From: Ischnura elegans
Lineage: Eukaryota; Arthropoda; Insecta; Odonata; Coenagrionidae
DNA length: 64,000 nucleotides
Assembly (NCBI RefSeq): GCF_921293095.1
Contig: NC_060248.1
Coordinates: 14,526,744-14,590,743 of the forward strand
Direction of reading: 5' to 3'
Both the position numbers and the translations under genes were made by a program. This document shows, in pieces, positions 57,801 to 64,000 of the stretch. The stretch's first letter is position 1; every line of letters begins with the position of its first letter. The notes under the pieces are model-generated. The model saw nothing but the letters and a program-made list of their open reading frames with translations. It did not search any database and had not been told where the DNA came from.

Positions 57801-58975
57801 CCATGGGAAACTGTGCTGTTTTCAGAACAGAATACAAATAAGAAACGCCTAAATGAAATAAAAACACAAGTTGAGTCCAGAAAATATTTGGTCAACAAGA
57901 TCCAAACAATTGATGATTGCGATGTGGATATGACAAAGAGTAAACTTGATTTGAGAATGGTCTCGCAAGGGGAGGGAGTGAGGGGGGGAAAGAATGAAAA
58001 CTAATACCGCATCAATTACGAGAGCAAGCTCATCAGCCAGGACGCTGGCAACCATGCAAGATTTCAAGTACGTTATTTCTGATGCACGATGCTCCACCTT
58101 CCTGTAGTACACAGATACTCGCTTGAAGACTCAACGATGGTGTATTTTGTGAAAGATTGACCATAGAGGAAAGTGAGTGAGAATAATCTCGGACCGGGGA
58201 TCTTAGACATAGAATTTGAGAGAGTTCATCGCAAAATGAAGGCTAGAAAAGTGGGAGGAAGGGTTTTCTCAAGCTAGTACGTAAAATTAGAAGGAGGGAT
58301 ATTGGCCAGAGGATTTCAAAAAGACAATTCTAAATCTACAACCAATAAAGATGAAAGCTGTAAAATGTAACTATGGGATGCAGCAAAAATGGAACTGAGG
58401 AGAATGCACATATGAATGGTAGCTAGGGCAAATAATTACTTGGGTGATGATCAGTCTTGGTTGATGAAAAGTCAACCCCTGATATGATAGCAGTAATAAG
58501 GATCCAAGAGGAAAGGAACCTAGAATATAACCGGGACGTGTGTATTTGATTTGAAGATTTGAAAAAGCATTACATAGATAGTAGCTAACTGGGTAAATTT
58601 GATGGGCATTCTTAAGAAAATTGGTATAGACTGTAACAACATATGACAGTAGGGGTTGGCAAGTGTGCGTACATAACACTCACCAATGCCCTCATCCATT
58701 CTTAAGTGCTGTGGGTGCAACACATGACCACTCCAATTGCCTCCTCCAACCCTGTTGTATCCATCATCGTCCACATATTCGTAGTAGCCACCTCTGGGCT
58801 CCGGGGGAAGATGCGGTCGCCAACCACCGCCGCCTTCAAACTCCAGCACAAACAGTGGTATGTTCTCTGCAAAAAAAAAACATTGCAATTACCCAACGCA
58901 ATGACAACGAGCGACGAAAAGTACGCAAGAAAGATCGCGCGCAATCGCCACCGATTTACCATCTTCCACGGCCAT
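33647..58975 (-). CDS. CYLD: CYLD-type ubiquitin carboxyl-terminal hydrolase (K63/M1-chain deubiquitinase family)
   Basis: Eleven coding exons join in one frame: 58960-58975, 58684-58866, 56547-56929, 53959-54118, 50092-50278, 48967-49163, 47360-47469, 46471-46657, 37888-38003, 36360-36576, 33647-33837. They give 648 residues plus TGA. Order: Gly-rich N-terminus (6-66); charged linker (67-156); one CAP-Gly domain (157-236, with GATDGSFHGRRYF); USP domain with Cys box GIQGHNNSCYLD (Cys296), B-box zinc module (479-510, three CxxC pairs) and His box ETSHYVAF (His560) with FFDS (Asp579); C-terminus RRLLCDAYMCMYQSP. CYLD removes Lys63- and Met1-linked ubiquitin and restrains NF-kB and JNK signalling. 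The USP order and B-box insertion are diagnostic. It is shorter than vertebrate CYLD (about 950 aa, three CAP-Gly domains). Confidence 0.95.
33838..36359 (-). other. CYLD last intron, no internal feature recognised
   Basis: This is 2.5 kb of AT-rich intron between exon 10 and the terminal exon. Short ORFs on both strands look random, and no repeat pair was found by eye. Confidence 0.5.
36360..36576 (-). CDS. CYLD: CYLD exon 10: catalytic His/Asp
   Basis: It encodes residues 514-586. A His/Arg-rich start is followed by MELFAVVCIETSHYVAF (His560) and WCFFDSMADRE (Asp579), both nearly identical in wording to the CYLD His box. The donor is G|gttcga, a poor match to GTRAGT. Confidence 0.95.
36852..37263 (+). 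pseudogene. 3' fragment of a non-LTR retrotransposon with (TTA)n tail
   Basis: The plus-strand ORF ends IYNNLPASLKDEKVKGNFSS, then KLKMYLLNNTFYSIEEFLNS. This is the family-typical C-terminus of jockey/I-like reverse transcriptases (NxLP-F-xxLKxYLLxxxFYSxxEFL). A short 3' region follows with gcaccaataaatttattattattattattt, a microsatellite tail. The upstream part of the element is missing. Confidence 0.7.
37797..37883 (+). repeat. RTE-like retrotransposon 3' tail abutting a CYLD splice donor
   Basis: The segment agtaggagaatagagtggtgagctgcatcagtgcaatcctgactggg, then ctgaccactgatgataatgacgatg, resembles RTE-type 3' ends with a degenerate GAT tail. It stops at the donor of CYLD exon 9 (37887-37882 on the minus strand). 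Confidence 0.5.
37888..38003 (-). CDS. CYLD: CYLD exon 9: B-box zinc module
   Basis: It encodes residues 475-513, with CIVC, CREC and CSPC pairs in the order of the CYLD B-box (RQCxxCG-ECREC). This module is inserted in the USP fold and is typical of CYLD. An 8.5-kb intron separates it from exon 8. Donor gtaatt. Confidence 0.94.
38205..38640 (+). pseudogene. Decayed RTE-like reverse transcriptase C-terminus
   Basis: Broken frames read SAVLYASETWTITVTQEEKI, then WGERKIIRRIY and RAGHAWHMKE, and later a RWLDDVEADLRR-like stretch. This is the order found at the C-terminal end of RTE-like non-LTR proteins. Several stops and frameshifts are present. Confidence 0.65.
39165..39345 (+). repeat. tRNA-derived SINE
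   Basis: The head ggtgatggggtaaagtccatgcctgcc, then ggttgtgagttcttgtccc, resembles A and B boxes. The body tctaggtttgccctctccaggggtacgcgtgaatgtgattgtccat is shared with the inverted copy at 48210-48320. Confidence 0.55.
40149..41064. mobile_element. pogo-type element, copy 2
   Basis: The ends cgatagactctcgttaatacgaa and ttcgtaatgacaagagtttattg are inverted and flanked by TA. It matches the inverted copy at 20155-21177 over most of its length. No intact transposase is present. Confidence 0.75.
41538..43260 (-). mobile_element. hAT-type non-autonomous element, copy 2
   Basis: This is the same element as 2434-3996 in the opposite orientation. It starts TAGAGATGGGTCGAATAG, ends ctattcgcacatctcta, and is flanked by atttttta and attttttt (7 of 8 match). 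It is longer than copy 1 because an internal block (gttgacctcc-agaaatggggaacttcgaagc) occurs twice, near 42356 and 42625. It fills part of the 8.5-kb CYLD intron. Confidence 0.83.
44510..44746. mobile_element. MITE with aaggcctggttacacg ends
   Basis: The ends aaggcctggttacacg and cgtgtaaccaggcctt are perfect 16-bp inverses. The inverted similarity continues inward (attaacacgtac and gtacgtgttaat). The superfamily is not clear because no target duplication is obvious. Confidence 0.75.
45516..46240. mobile_element. Degenerate element with TAGAGATGGGTTGAATAG end
   Basis: The left end is nearly the same as the hAT-type ends at 3996 and 41538, and ttgaatattgaatagtg, then attcgaggtattcagtgattcaac, marks the right side. 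The interior differs and no target duplication was found. Confidence 0.4.
46471..46657 (-). CDS. CYLD: CYLD exon 8: USP core (IVQMPRFGK)
   Basis: It encodes residues 413-475. VPSCLIVQMPRFGKSFKVY and LLDVTDIIED match the PSCLIIQMPRFGKDFK and ITDLLED segments of CYLD just before its B-box. Donor gtgagt. Confidence 0.95.
47360..47469 (-). CDS. CYLD: CYLD exon 7: DPEEFL segment
   Basis: It encodes residues 376-412, DPEEFLTSLVAQILRADPFL to LYQLFVEK, the conserved DPEEFLN-ILR-PL segment. Donor gttggt is non-optimal; acceptor cctttttccag. Confidence 0.94.
48210..48320 (-). repeat. tRNA-derived SINE, inverted copy
   Basis: On the minus strand, ggtggtggggtaacatcctcacctgct, then ggtctcgggttcgtgtcccgcc, gives a tRNA-like head with a B-box-like GGTTCGTGTCC. 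It is followed by tgggtaggttttccctgtccagggc, the body also seen at 39165-39345. Confidence 0.55.
48967..49163 (-). CDS. CYLD: CYLD exon 6: USP fingers/helices
   Basis: It encodes residues 310-376. It holds FDGLLFRP, LREEIVNPLRKNLYVRADRV and MKLRQLLEKL, which match the EIVNPLR-YV-A-KIMKLRKILEK segment of CYLD. Acceptor tccctttgtag, donor gtaagt. Confidence 0.95.
50092..50278 (-). CDS. CYLD: CYLD exon 5: catalytic cysteine box
   Basis: It encodes residues 248-310. A Pro/Val/Ser linker leads to GIQGHNNSCYLDATLFSMFTF, the CYLD Cys box; Cys296 is the nucleophile. Acceptor ctccgtttgtgcag, donor gtgagt. Confidence 0.95.
51791..52477. mobile_element. pogo/Tigger-type MITE, copy 2
   Basis: It is closely similar to 6169-6749, starting cagtggaacctcgttaaagcgag and ending atcgaggttgcactg, with TA on both sides. 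It is longer by an insertion around 52080-52230 (gaaaatattgtggtattagcattcgcg onwards). Confidence 0.82.
52480..52642. mobile_element. Short C-run MITE, copy 2
   Basis: It starts ccatatttctccgaatatagtccc, with a run of about 14 C, and ends ggggggactatattcagacatacatatacgg, flanked by TA. Its left TA is the right TA of the adjoining pogo-type MITE. Confidence 0.78.
53018..53510 (+). repeat. Duplicated retrotransposon segment, copy 1
   Basis: It is nearly identical to 58151-58648 in the same orientation, from gaaagattgaccatagaggaaag to attcttaaga-aattggtat. Both copies share the same decayed frames. Confidence 0.85.
53959..54118 (-). CDS. CYLD: CYLD exon 4: second half of CAP-Gly
   Basis: It encodes residues 195-248, with GATDGSFHGRRYFRC and GFFVPLEHCCLDSRY. 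These are the GxTDGxFxGxRYFxC and GxFVPL blocks of CAP-Gly domains in CYLD. Its acceptor lies only about 100 bp from the young retrotransposon insertion that begins at 54232. Confidence 0.93.
54232..55080 (+). mobile_element. Young 5'-truncated non-LTR retrotransposon with target-site duplication
   Basis: The insert is flanked by acctcaagtta at 54221-54231 and 55081-55091. Its 3' end is a (GAT)n microsatellite (tgatgatgatgatgat), as in RTE-like elements. The 5' end is cut inside the reverse transcriptase domain. It lies in the CYLD intron between exons 3 and 4, antisense to the gene. Confidence 0.9.
54236..55051 (+). CDS. Reverse transcriptase C-terminal part (271 codons, uninterrupted)
   Basis: This ORF is the C-terminal portion of a non-LTR retrotransposon polymerase. 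Near its start it has the palm motif YADD (24-27), followed by LQQVMDDIMDVGREFGMNLN and NKTKVM. Next come the FQYLGSLV block, then VVLYGCESWTV, WRRMLKVKWTDRV, KASWLGHIL and a basic RGRGRRRMGMLDDI tail, ending in TAA. The upstream endonuclease and first half of the polymerase are absent because of 5' truncation, so the ATG is accidental and the fragment cannot move on its own. The lack of any stop or frameshift shows recent insertion. An RTE-like clade is inferred from tail and wording. Confidence 0.88.
   Translation: MMEKALEKARGVVIGGERIKTIKYADDQAVLAESEEDLQQVMDDIMDVGREFGMNLNINKTKVMRISRKEGCVCISLEGNIIQQVQTFQYLGSLVRWNGSCTEEIRRRISIGKGAYGKVKALLTAKRIPIEMRKRFMKCFVWSVVLYGCESWTVKKKEERYLESFEMWVWRRMLKVKWTDRVKNEEVLRRIGEERKLIHMIHKRKASWLGHILRRNCLERRIIEGKIEGKRGRGRRRMGMLDDIRRGRKYKDLKEDAQDRERWREVQWKPV
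55092..56546 (-). other. CYLD intron segment with no recognised element
   Basis: It is AT-rich and includes one run of 15 A (about 55870). No coding trace, inverted ends or tail was identified. Confidence 0.45.
56547..56929 (-). CDS. CYLD: CYLD exon 3: charged linker and first half of CAP-Gly
   Basis: It encodes residues 67-194. An acidic/basic, Trp-containing linker is followed by VGSHVQVEVNDEPKFGVVRW and IGPIAGVEM. These match the CYLD CAP-Gly strand set (V-V-E-P-YGVIRWIGQ-GVELE). The exon is high in G+C. The acceptor is cgcctgcag and the donor a weak gtttgt. Confidence 0.93.
56930..58150 (-). other. CYLD intron 2 segment, content uncertain
   Basis: Two plus-strand ORFs (57456-57677 and 57714-58004) occur close together. 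The second is rich in Lys and Asp and resembles nothing I can name. catcatcatcagg at 57440 recalls the arm sequence of the 19602 foldback, so a repeat origin is possible. Confidence 0.3.
58151..58648 (+). repeat. Duplicated retrotransposon segment, copy 2
   Basis: It is nearly identical to 53018-53510, with scattered single-base differences such as cttgg/ctcgg and cgtgtg/cgcgtg. It ends 36 bp from CYLD exon 2 and lies in the next intron upstream. Confidence 0.85.
58684..58866 (-). CDS. CYLD: CYLD exon 2: Gly-rich N-terminus
   Basis: It encodes residues 6-66, with EGGGGWRPH, GGYYEYVDDDGYNRVGGG and MDEGIG. The acceptor is a long T run followed by gcag, the donor gtgagt. The split Gly continues into the next exon. 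Confidence 0.85.
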
Positions 58976-59720
58976 CGGGGTCCAGTAATTCGCCGTGGCG
59001 GACGCTGCGATGTGAAAACTTTTGTTATTCAGAGACGGGGTTCACGTTCAAGAGGCTGTTCTCATGGAAAAACACTTAAGCTTCAATGTGGCGAAACTGC
59101 GCGTGTCGGGCCAATAAGATCACGAGCGGTGCGGGAATACGCGGCGGAAATTTGACTCGGAATTAAATTACGAGACACAGGAGAGACGATAGTACTCGAA
59201 AAGTACACAAAGTGCCACAAGGGTCAAGAGAGGAAAAGGGAATGTGGGCAGACGGGGTCGATCCTTTCGCCGACACTAGGGAAAGTTTTGATCCTCTCAC
59301 CGGGCAGCTCCCACTCCCTCCTCTAAAAATAGAAGAATCTAAATTTAACGGGGATTCTGCGGCGAGGGAAAGATGAAATGCTTTAAGAGTTCCGGAATGC
59401 AGACTACAAGCCAGAAAATATGCAGAGTGTATTGTAGAGGTCGCCAAATTCATGAACGTCGAGCGATTTAGCGAAGGCGAACGCCTCTCAAGTGGACGCA
59501 CCGATTGGAAATAATTAAAGCTCAATTTAGTCAGAGTATCTCTCTGTGATACAACATAAATAAAAGAAATAATTGAAACTGAATAAAAATAAAGCGAAGG
59601 AAGCATGGAACAAACAAAAGAATTGCGAGGCTAATGGAAAAACAGTTTCGCCAATCTCAATCTCAACGCAGCTACTGGCGAACGTGCGGCAGACGTGACC
59701 AAAAAAAAAACCAAGACGGA
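58880..59720 (-). promoter_or_regulatory. CYLD: CpG-rich upstream/promoter region of the CYLD gene
   Basis: CpG dinucleotides (gatcgcgcgcaatcgcc, gcggcggaa, cgtgcggcag) are much denser here than in the AT-rich introns, and the region spans the first coding exon. No clear TATA box was seen. The plus-strand ORFs here (up to 149 codons) are shadows of this composition. Confidence 0.5.
58960..58975 (-). CDS. CYLD: CYLD first coding exon (5 codons, MAVED)
   Basis: The ATG at 58975-58973 is in good context (CCCCGATGG). Five codons plus one base end at donor gtaaat. The leftover G joins AG of the next exon to give Glu, so the protein starts MAVEDENIPLFVLEF. The site lies in CpG-rich sequence, as expected for a first exon. 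The short length makes this the least certain CYLD exon, but phase and donor agree exactly. Confidence 0.72.
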
Positions 59721-60224
59721 ATATTTGCTAATATTTACATCTCTTGAATCCAAAACAAATCACACCACCGCTGGTCTAGAAATATAGCCGCAACAACAGA
59801 CATTTTGTTGCCAATTACATTTATTGAACAGAGTGCCCACTGAGATGACAATTCATAAGCGACTTTCTCGAAGTTAAAAAAAAAAAATTAAAAAGCCTCG
59901 ACGTTTTACCACATACTTCACACCGGGTTAACTTGAAAACAAGCTAGACGAAAAATTCTGTGAAATATACCAACCTCCCGGTGAGCGCATATTCAGGCAA
60001 AATACGCGCCACGTATGATTTGCGGCAAGATGCACGCATTCGCCCGCAAGAGGAGTACCAAGCGACCACACCAGCGAAAATATTACAGTACGTAATAAGT
60101 TACAAACAAGTAATACAAGCAGGGACTGACAAGGCTCAACTAACGATAATTGCAAGTACCTAATTATAATAGGTATTTACCGAATGGATTGAGACAGCCG
60201 CTACGCTTAGGACACGTCATGAGA

Positions 60225-61950
60225 TATTATTGTTAAAGTATTCTACCGATTACGTTAGTTTTGAATGGAGTATTTATGAGGTATTCTGGCGGTCTCCTCC
60301 TTCATGGACTTCCATCTTAAATTCACAACAAGGCCCACTCACTTTCATTCTATCTAATAATCCTTTCCCTTCCTCCCTAATTTACCCTCCACCCTCCAAC
60401 ACTGTTTTCTACATCCCCTCCGTACAGCACCTTGCTTCCTTTATATCTCATCTAGAAGCCCCCTCTCCTCGTCCACCATGTCCAGCACTTCATCGTTCCT
60501 TCTCGTCTCCTACCACTTCACTTTCTCCTTTCTCCTCCACACCCACATCTCGAATGCCTCCAGTCTTTTCTCGTCCTCCTTCCCATTGTCCACATTTTTT
60601 CACTAGAAAGCACTACACACCGGATTAGACTCTTCTCTAGCCTTTTATTGACACACTAACATAACAGTCCTTTCATCTGATCTTTCTTAATCATCAGCAC
60701 CTCCTTAGCAGGAACTATTCTCTTTCTGATGACCTAACTACTTTTCCTCTATTGTGCTTCTCAAGCAGTTGAATTGGTCAACATCCGTAGTTTGTGATGG
60801 CACACTTTTACTACATAAATTTGGTCTTCTTGTGATTAATTCTCATGCCATATTCCTAACAATGCATGTCTAGCACATCCACTAGAGTCTGAAACCCTCT
60901 CTCCGACTAATCAATTAACACCTGATCCATAGCCAACCTCACCACTTTAAACATCATACCCCACACTTTTACTCCAGCTTCCAACTCATTCCACACTTCT
61001 CTCACCATCTCCTCAGCGTGCACACTAAAAAGCAACAACAAGAGAGGATAGCCTTGCCTCCTATCAGCCTCTTTAACCATCTTCTCAGTGTATGTACTAA
61101 AAGCAATGGCGATTGTCAACCCATGAGATACAAAGTGGTAAAAAAACATAAATGTACATTCATAGGGAAGAGTTACCTTTTTTCAAGGAATATGAGAGGA
61201 GCGTGATAGGAGGTATCCTTCCTTCAATGCCCAAAATCCATTCTCCCCCGTATCCTCCAGGATTAGTCACAAATGCTTAGCTATATTTTTCTAGCTTTTC
61301 CATGAGATTTTTTTTCTCATTTTCCCTCCATTTTTTTCCCATAATGTAGCCACCAAATGCTCCCAATCTTTTCCCACGCATGCTATAGCTTCTTCTGTCC
61401 TTCCACATATGTACCTCCTCACTTAATCCACCCATTTTACTTTCAGTTTACTTAACCAGTACTTCTCTTTATTCCTGGTGAGTTTTTACAACAGTGAATA
61501 TTTCTTGTCCACAAAGAGCTACCACATACATACTTACCAATTTTTTTTCACCTATTACCAAATCCCTCGTCTCCAATCTTAAGTTTATATAACAATTCAA
61601 TGTCCTTATTTCCATGAGGTCTGCCTAAGTTTGGCCTATTAAATTCTTCATATCTGCTCAACCTTAAACATTTTACAGTGCTAGTATACGACGATTCCCC
61701 TTATTTCCTCTGAGGTGGAAATTTTCTTGCCTATACATACAATTACCTTGATTTTCTTCTCAGTATTTTCAAGCTCTATCATTAAAAAAATTTTCTGTAG
61801 GTCTCCCTTGTTTCTGCTGGCACAAAAATATCATCAGCTAAGAGTAACATGTTCTTTCTTTCTCCATTCACCTTGATTTCTTAGATTACTCAATTCTTAT
61901 AATTTTTCATTGCTTCCCCCTTTATAATAGAAAAATTCAGGAAATTATTT
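60225..61950 (-). pseudogene. Decayed non-LTR retrotransposon debris (family A), minus strand
   Basis: On the minus strand 61149-60907 reads RQGYPLLLLLFSVHAEEMVR, then VKVWGMMFKVVRLAMDQVLI, a reverse-transcriptase palm with the DD box mutated. A VDVLDMHCEYGMRIN-like stretch follows, and the family A tail ends near 60225. A separate fragment around 61860-61740 reads LLLADDIFVPAETRE, so two copies may be joined here. Confidence 0.6.
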
Positions 61951-62255
61951 ACATTCTAGTCTCACCTCTTTGTTTATTATTGCTTCTGAAGTATTGCATG
62001 GAACAAGTGACTTCATATGCAGGCACGGGTGCTAAGTTATTTTTTCCAATGGTGAAATTTGCCACGAAAAAAATCATTTGGCACATCTGGGATCTCCCAA
62101 TTGCCACTCAGGAATAAAAGTGGGGAGAATGATGTTTCAATCAGTAAGGTTCATGGATGATCAAGCATTAATTAGCCAGTCAGCAAGAGGGCTGCAGGCT
62201 CCAGTGAATGCGTTAGGTAAGCATTGCGAGGAATATGGCATTATAATTACAAGAA

Positions 62256-62589
62256 TATACTTGCCAACCCTCCTCACTCCACCAAGTTATAGGGAGAGGC
62301 GTGACACTGACATCAGAGGATCTCTCAGTCCTGTCTTTGGGTGGTAAATGAACTTTCCCCTATTGTTATCGTCTCATGATGCCCCCTAAAATGGCCGCAA
62401 AAGCTTGCTTGACAAAGCATTACATTCAGCTCCTCTTGAAAGCCTCCGATACAAATGAGCCTAACCATCAATTCACATTTGGGAGAAAGTTTTCTAGCCG
62501 CCCAAAGACAGGGCTGAGAGATCCTCTGACGTCAGGGTCACGCCTCCACTTACAACTCAGGTGGAGTGAGGAGGGTTGACAAGTATATT
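62256..62589. repeat. Inverted-repeat MITE
   Basis: tatacttgccaaccctcctcactcc through agaggatctctcagtcctgtctttgggtgg is mirrored at 62498-62589 (gcccaaagacagggctgagagatcctct to ggagtgaggagggttgacaagtata). The arms are about 90 bp with small gaps. Confidence 0.75.
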
Positions 62590-62710
62590 AATGACATCCA
62601 CCTTCCAATTTCTATTCATCAATTCCTGATGATGAATCCTGCTACGGTAGCAAAAGCTCACTTGACACAGCATAATATAGAGCTGCTCCTGAAAGCCTCC
62701 GATACAAATG

Positions 62711-63364
62711 CAAGGTTCCCACTCAAACTAAATCACAAAATTCACGGTTTTTTTCCAGGTTTTCACGGTTTAAATGTCGTCAAATTCACGGTCTGTAGAT
62801 AAGGCATTTTGGGCATCAATATTGATCACGAAACAATCATCGGCCGCGCGTTAAATAAAAATTTAACAAACGCAACAGACACCGTGAATGCAAACGGAGC
62901 AATGAAATGGCTATCTCACATGACGTCACCCTTTGCTAGCAAAATTCAGGTCCGGCTAAAGGTTGTGAGCAGGAAAATGGAGGGAGCAGGGCGGCATGGA
63001 AGTGAAGAAGTGCCTGATTTTTTGCCAGGGTTAATGAAAATTTTACTGGTTATTGGTGTTCCAATCACAGCCTCAATCAACAGCCCAGGTCAATGAGTCG
63101 TCACAGCATACGGGCCAATAATTGCGCTTCGAATACACGTGTGTAGATAAATGCGTGGACAGTATCTGCACGCGACTCCGCCTTGAAACATGATCGAAAC
63201 ATCGACTTTTCTTTTGATCTGTCAATCTTAATTCTAAGGTCAAGTTTGAGGGAATTTTAAGGTTTTATGATGAAATCCACTGCTTTTTCCAGGTTTTTTC
63301 ATGGCACACGAAATTCGCTGCTTATTCACGGTTTTAAGGTCTTCACGGTTGAGTGGGAACCCTG
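62711..63364. mobile_element. MITE with caaggttcccactcaa ends
   Basis: The ends caaggttcccactcaa and ttgagtgggaaccctg are inverted. Subterminal ttcacggtttt repeats occur on both sides. AAATG occurs directly outside both ends (62706-62710 and 63365-63369) and may be a target duplication. Confidence 0.6.
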
Positions 63365-64000
63365 AAATGAATCTCGCTCAGAAATTCAACGTTTTACATT
63401 ATCAGTACAAGAAGATCAAAGTTATGCAGTTTTGTACAGCATTGTGAGCAAGGGATGTGATGATCAAGATTAAAGTGGGTGAGCATAAACTTGAGCAGGT
63501 AGAGCGACTATTTTGGCAGCACTTAAGAGGAAAATGGATATAGCAGTAAGGGCATCACAAAGAGAAATGAATTAGCAAAAGAGGTCTTCATGAATAAGAA
63601 AGAGCTAATGGGAGGACCATTATTGAAGAGTTTAAAGATAAGGCAGTGAAAAGTCTGATCTACAGTGCAGTGCTTAGCGGTACAGAAATATGAACACTAC
63701 AGAATAAAAGGACAAGGAAGGACTGAAGGCCTTCGAGACATAGGTCTGGAAAAGAATGGAGAAGGTGAGGTGAACGGAGAGATGGAGGAGCGATGAAGTG
63801 CTAATGATGGTTGGTGAGGAGAGATGGCTTCTAGATGAGATACTAAGGAGACAGAAGGTATGGATGGAGTGAATACTGAGTGGAGAGGGGATGTTGAAAG
63901 CAATGTTAGAGGGTAGAATGTTGAGTGAGCAAGGGAGGGGGTGGAGGAGAATAGCAATTTTAGACAGAATGAAAGAGGGTGGGCCTTAGACAGACCAGGG

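Larger units (their letters stand above)
62085..64000 (+). pseudogene. Decayed non-LTR retrotransposon (family A) split by two insertions
   Basis: 62105-62250 reads GIKVGRMMFQSVRFMDDQAL, then ARGLQ, KHCEEYG, the palm region. The coding trace resumes after 63390 with VGEHKLEQVERL and a SLIYSAVLSGTEI stretch. The material between is a hairpin MITE and a second MITE. The element runs off the right edge. Confidence 0.6.

Noticed and set aside
58663-59155. Plus-strand ORFs of 138 and 149 codons
   Set aside because: They overlap CYLD exons 1-2 and the CpG-rich upstream region in antisense. They reflect base composition rather than a protein family.

Overview
The window is eukaryotic nuclear DNA, most likely from an arthropod and probably an insect with a repeat-rich genome. 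The evidence is AT-rich sequence, GT-AG introns from under 100 bp to about 8.5 kb, two metazoan immunity-related genes, and a dense load of DNA-transposon MITEs and non-LTR retrotransposon remnants. The species cannot be named from sequence alone. There is no operon structure, CRISPR array or prokaryotic gene.

Two host genes were rebuilt exon by exon, both on the minus strand. (1) Positions 26732 down to 171 hold 18 coding exons of a thioester-containing protein of the alpha-2-macroglobulin/CD109/TEP family. They give 964 residues in one continuous frame, from a signal peptide through the macroglobulin domains and bait region to an intact GCGEQ thioester motif. The gene runs off the left edge, so most of the thioester domain and the C-terminus are missing. 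(2) Positions 58975 down to 33647 hold 11 coding exons of a complete CYLD-type deubiquitinase of 648 residues. It has one CAP-Gly domain, a USP catalytic domain with Cys, His and Asp, and an inserted zinc-binding B-box, and it ends in the family-typical C-terminus. Members of these families are an extracellular immune effector (TEP) and an intracellular regulator of NF-kB/JNK signalling (CYLD). Their adjacency is seen; a functional link is only inference.

Layout. 1-27.2 kb: TEP gene, with introns carrying a 1.56-kb hAT-type element (2434-3996), pogo/Tigger-type MITEs (6169, 15511, 17484, 20155), foldback elements (7359, 7721, 19602, 22531), a tRNA-like sequence (26192) and decayed reverse-transcriptase fragments. 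27.2-33.6 kb: intergenic DNA with a putative 5' leader of the TEP gene, a large foldback with TTAA ends (29141-29908) and a hAT-like element with a nested TTAA-flanked MITE (31456-32534). 33.6-59.0 kb: CYLD gene, whose 8.5-kb intron holds a second, inverted copy of the hAT-type element. Its 5' introns hold an old non-LTR element broken by two MITEs, plus a young 5'-truncated non-LTR insertion (54232-55080) with an uninterrupted 271-codon ORF and a target-site duplication. 59-64 kb: CpG-rich CYLD upstream region, then nested retrotransposon and MITE debris.

No wholly new system was recognised. The strongest points for a second look are the TEP gene with almost no cysteines besides the thioester one, the compact CYLD with a weak splice donor that could give an alternative C-terminus, and the young retrotransposon close to a CYLD splice acceptor. 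All calls were made by eye, without database searches.
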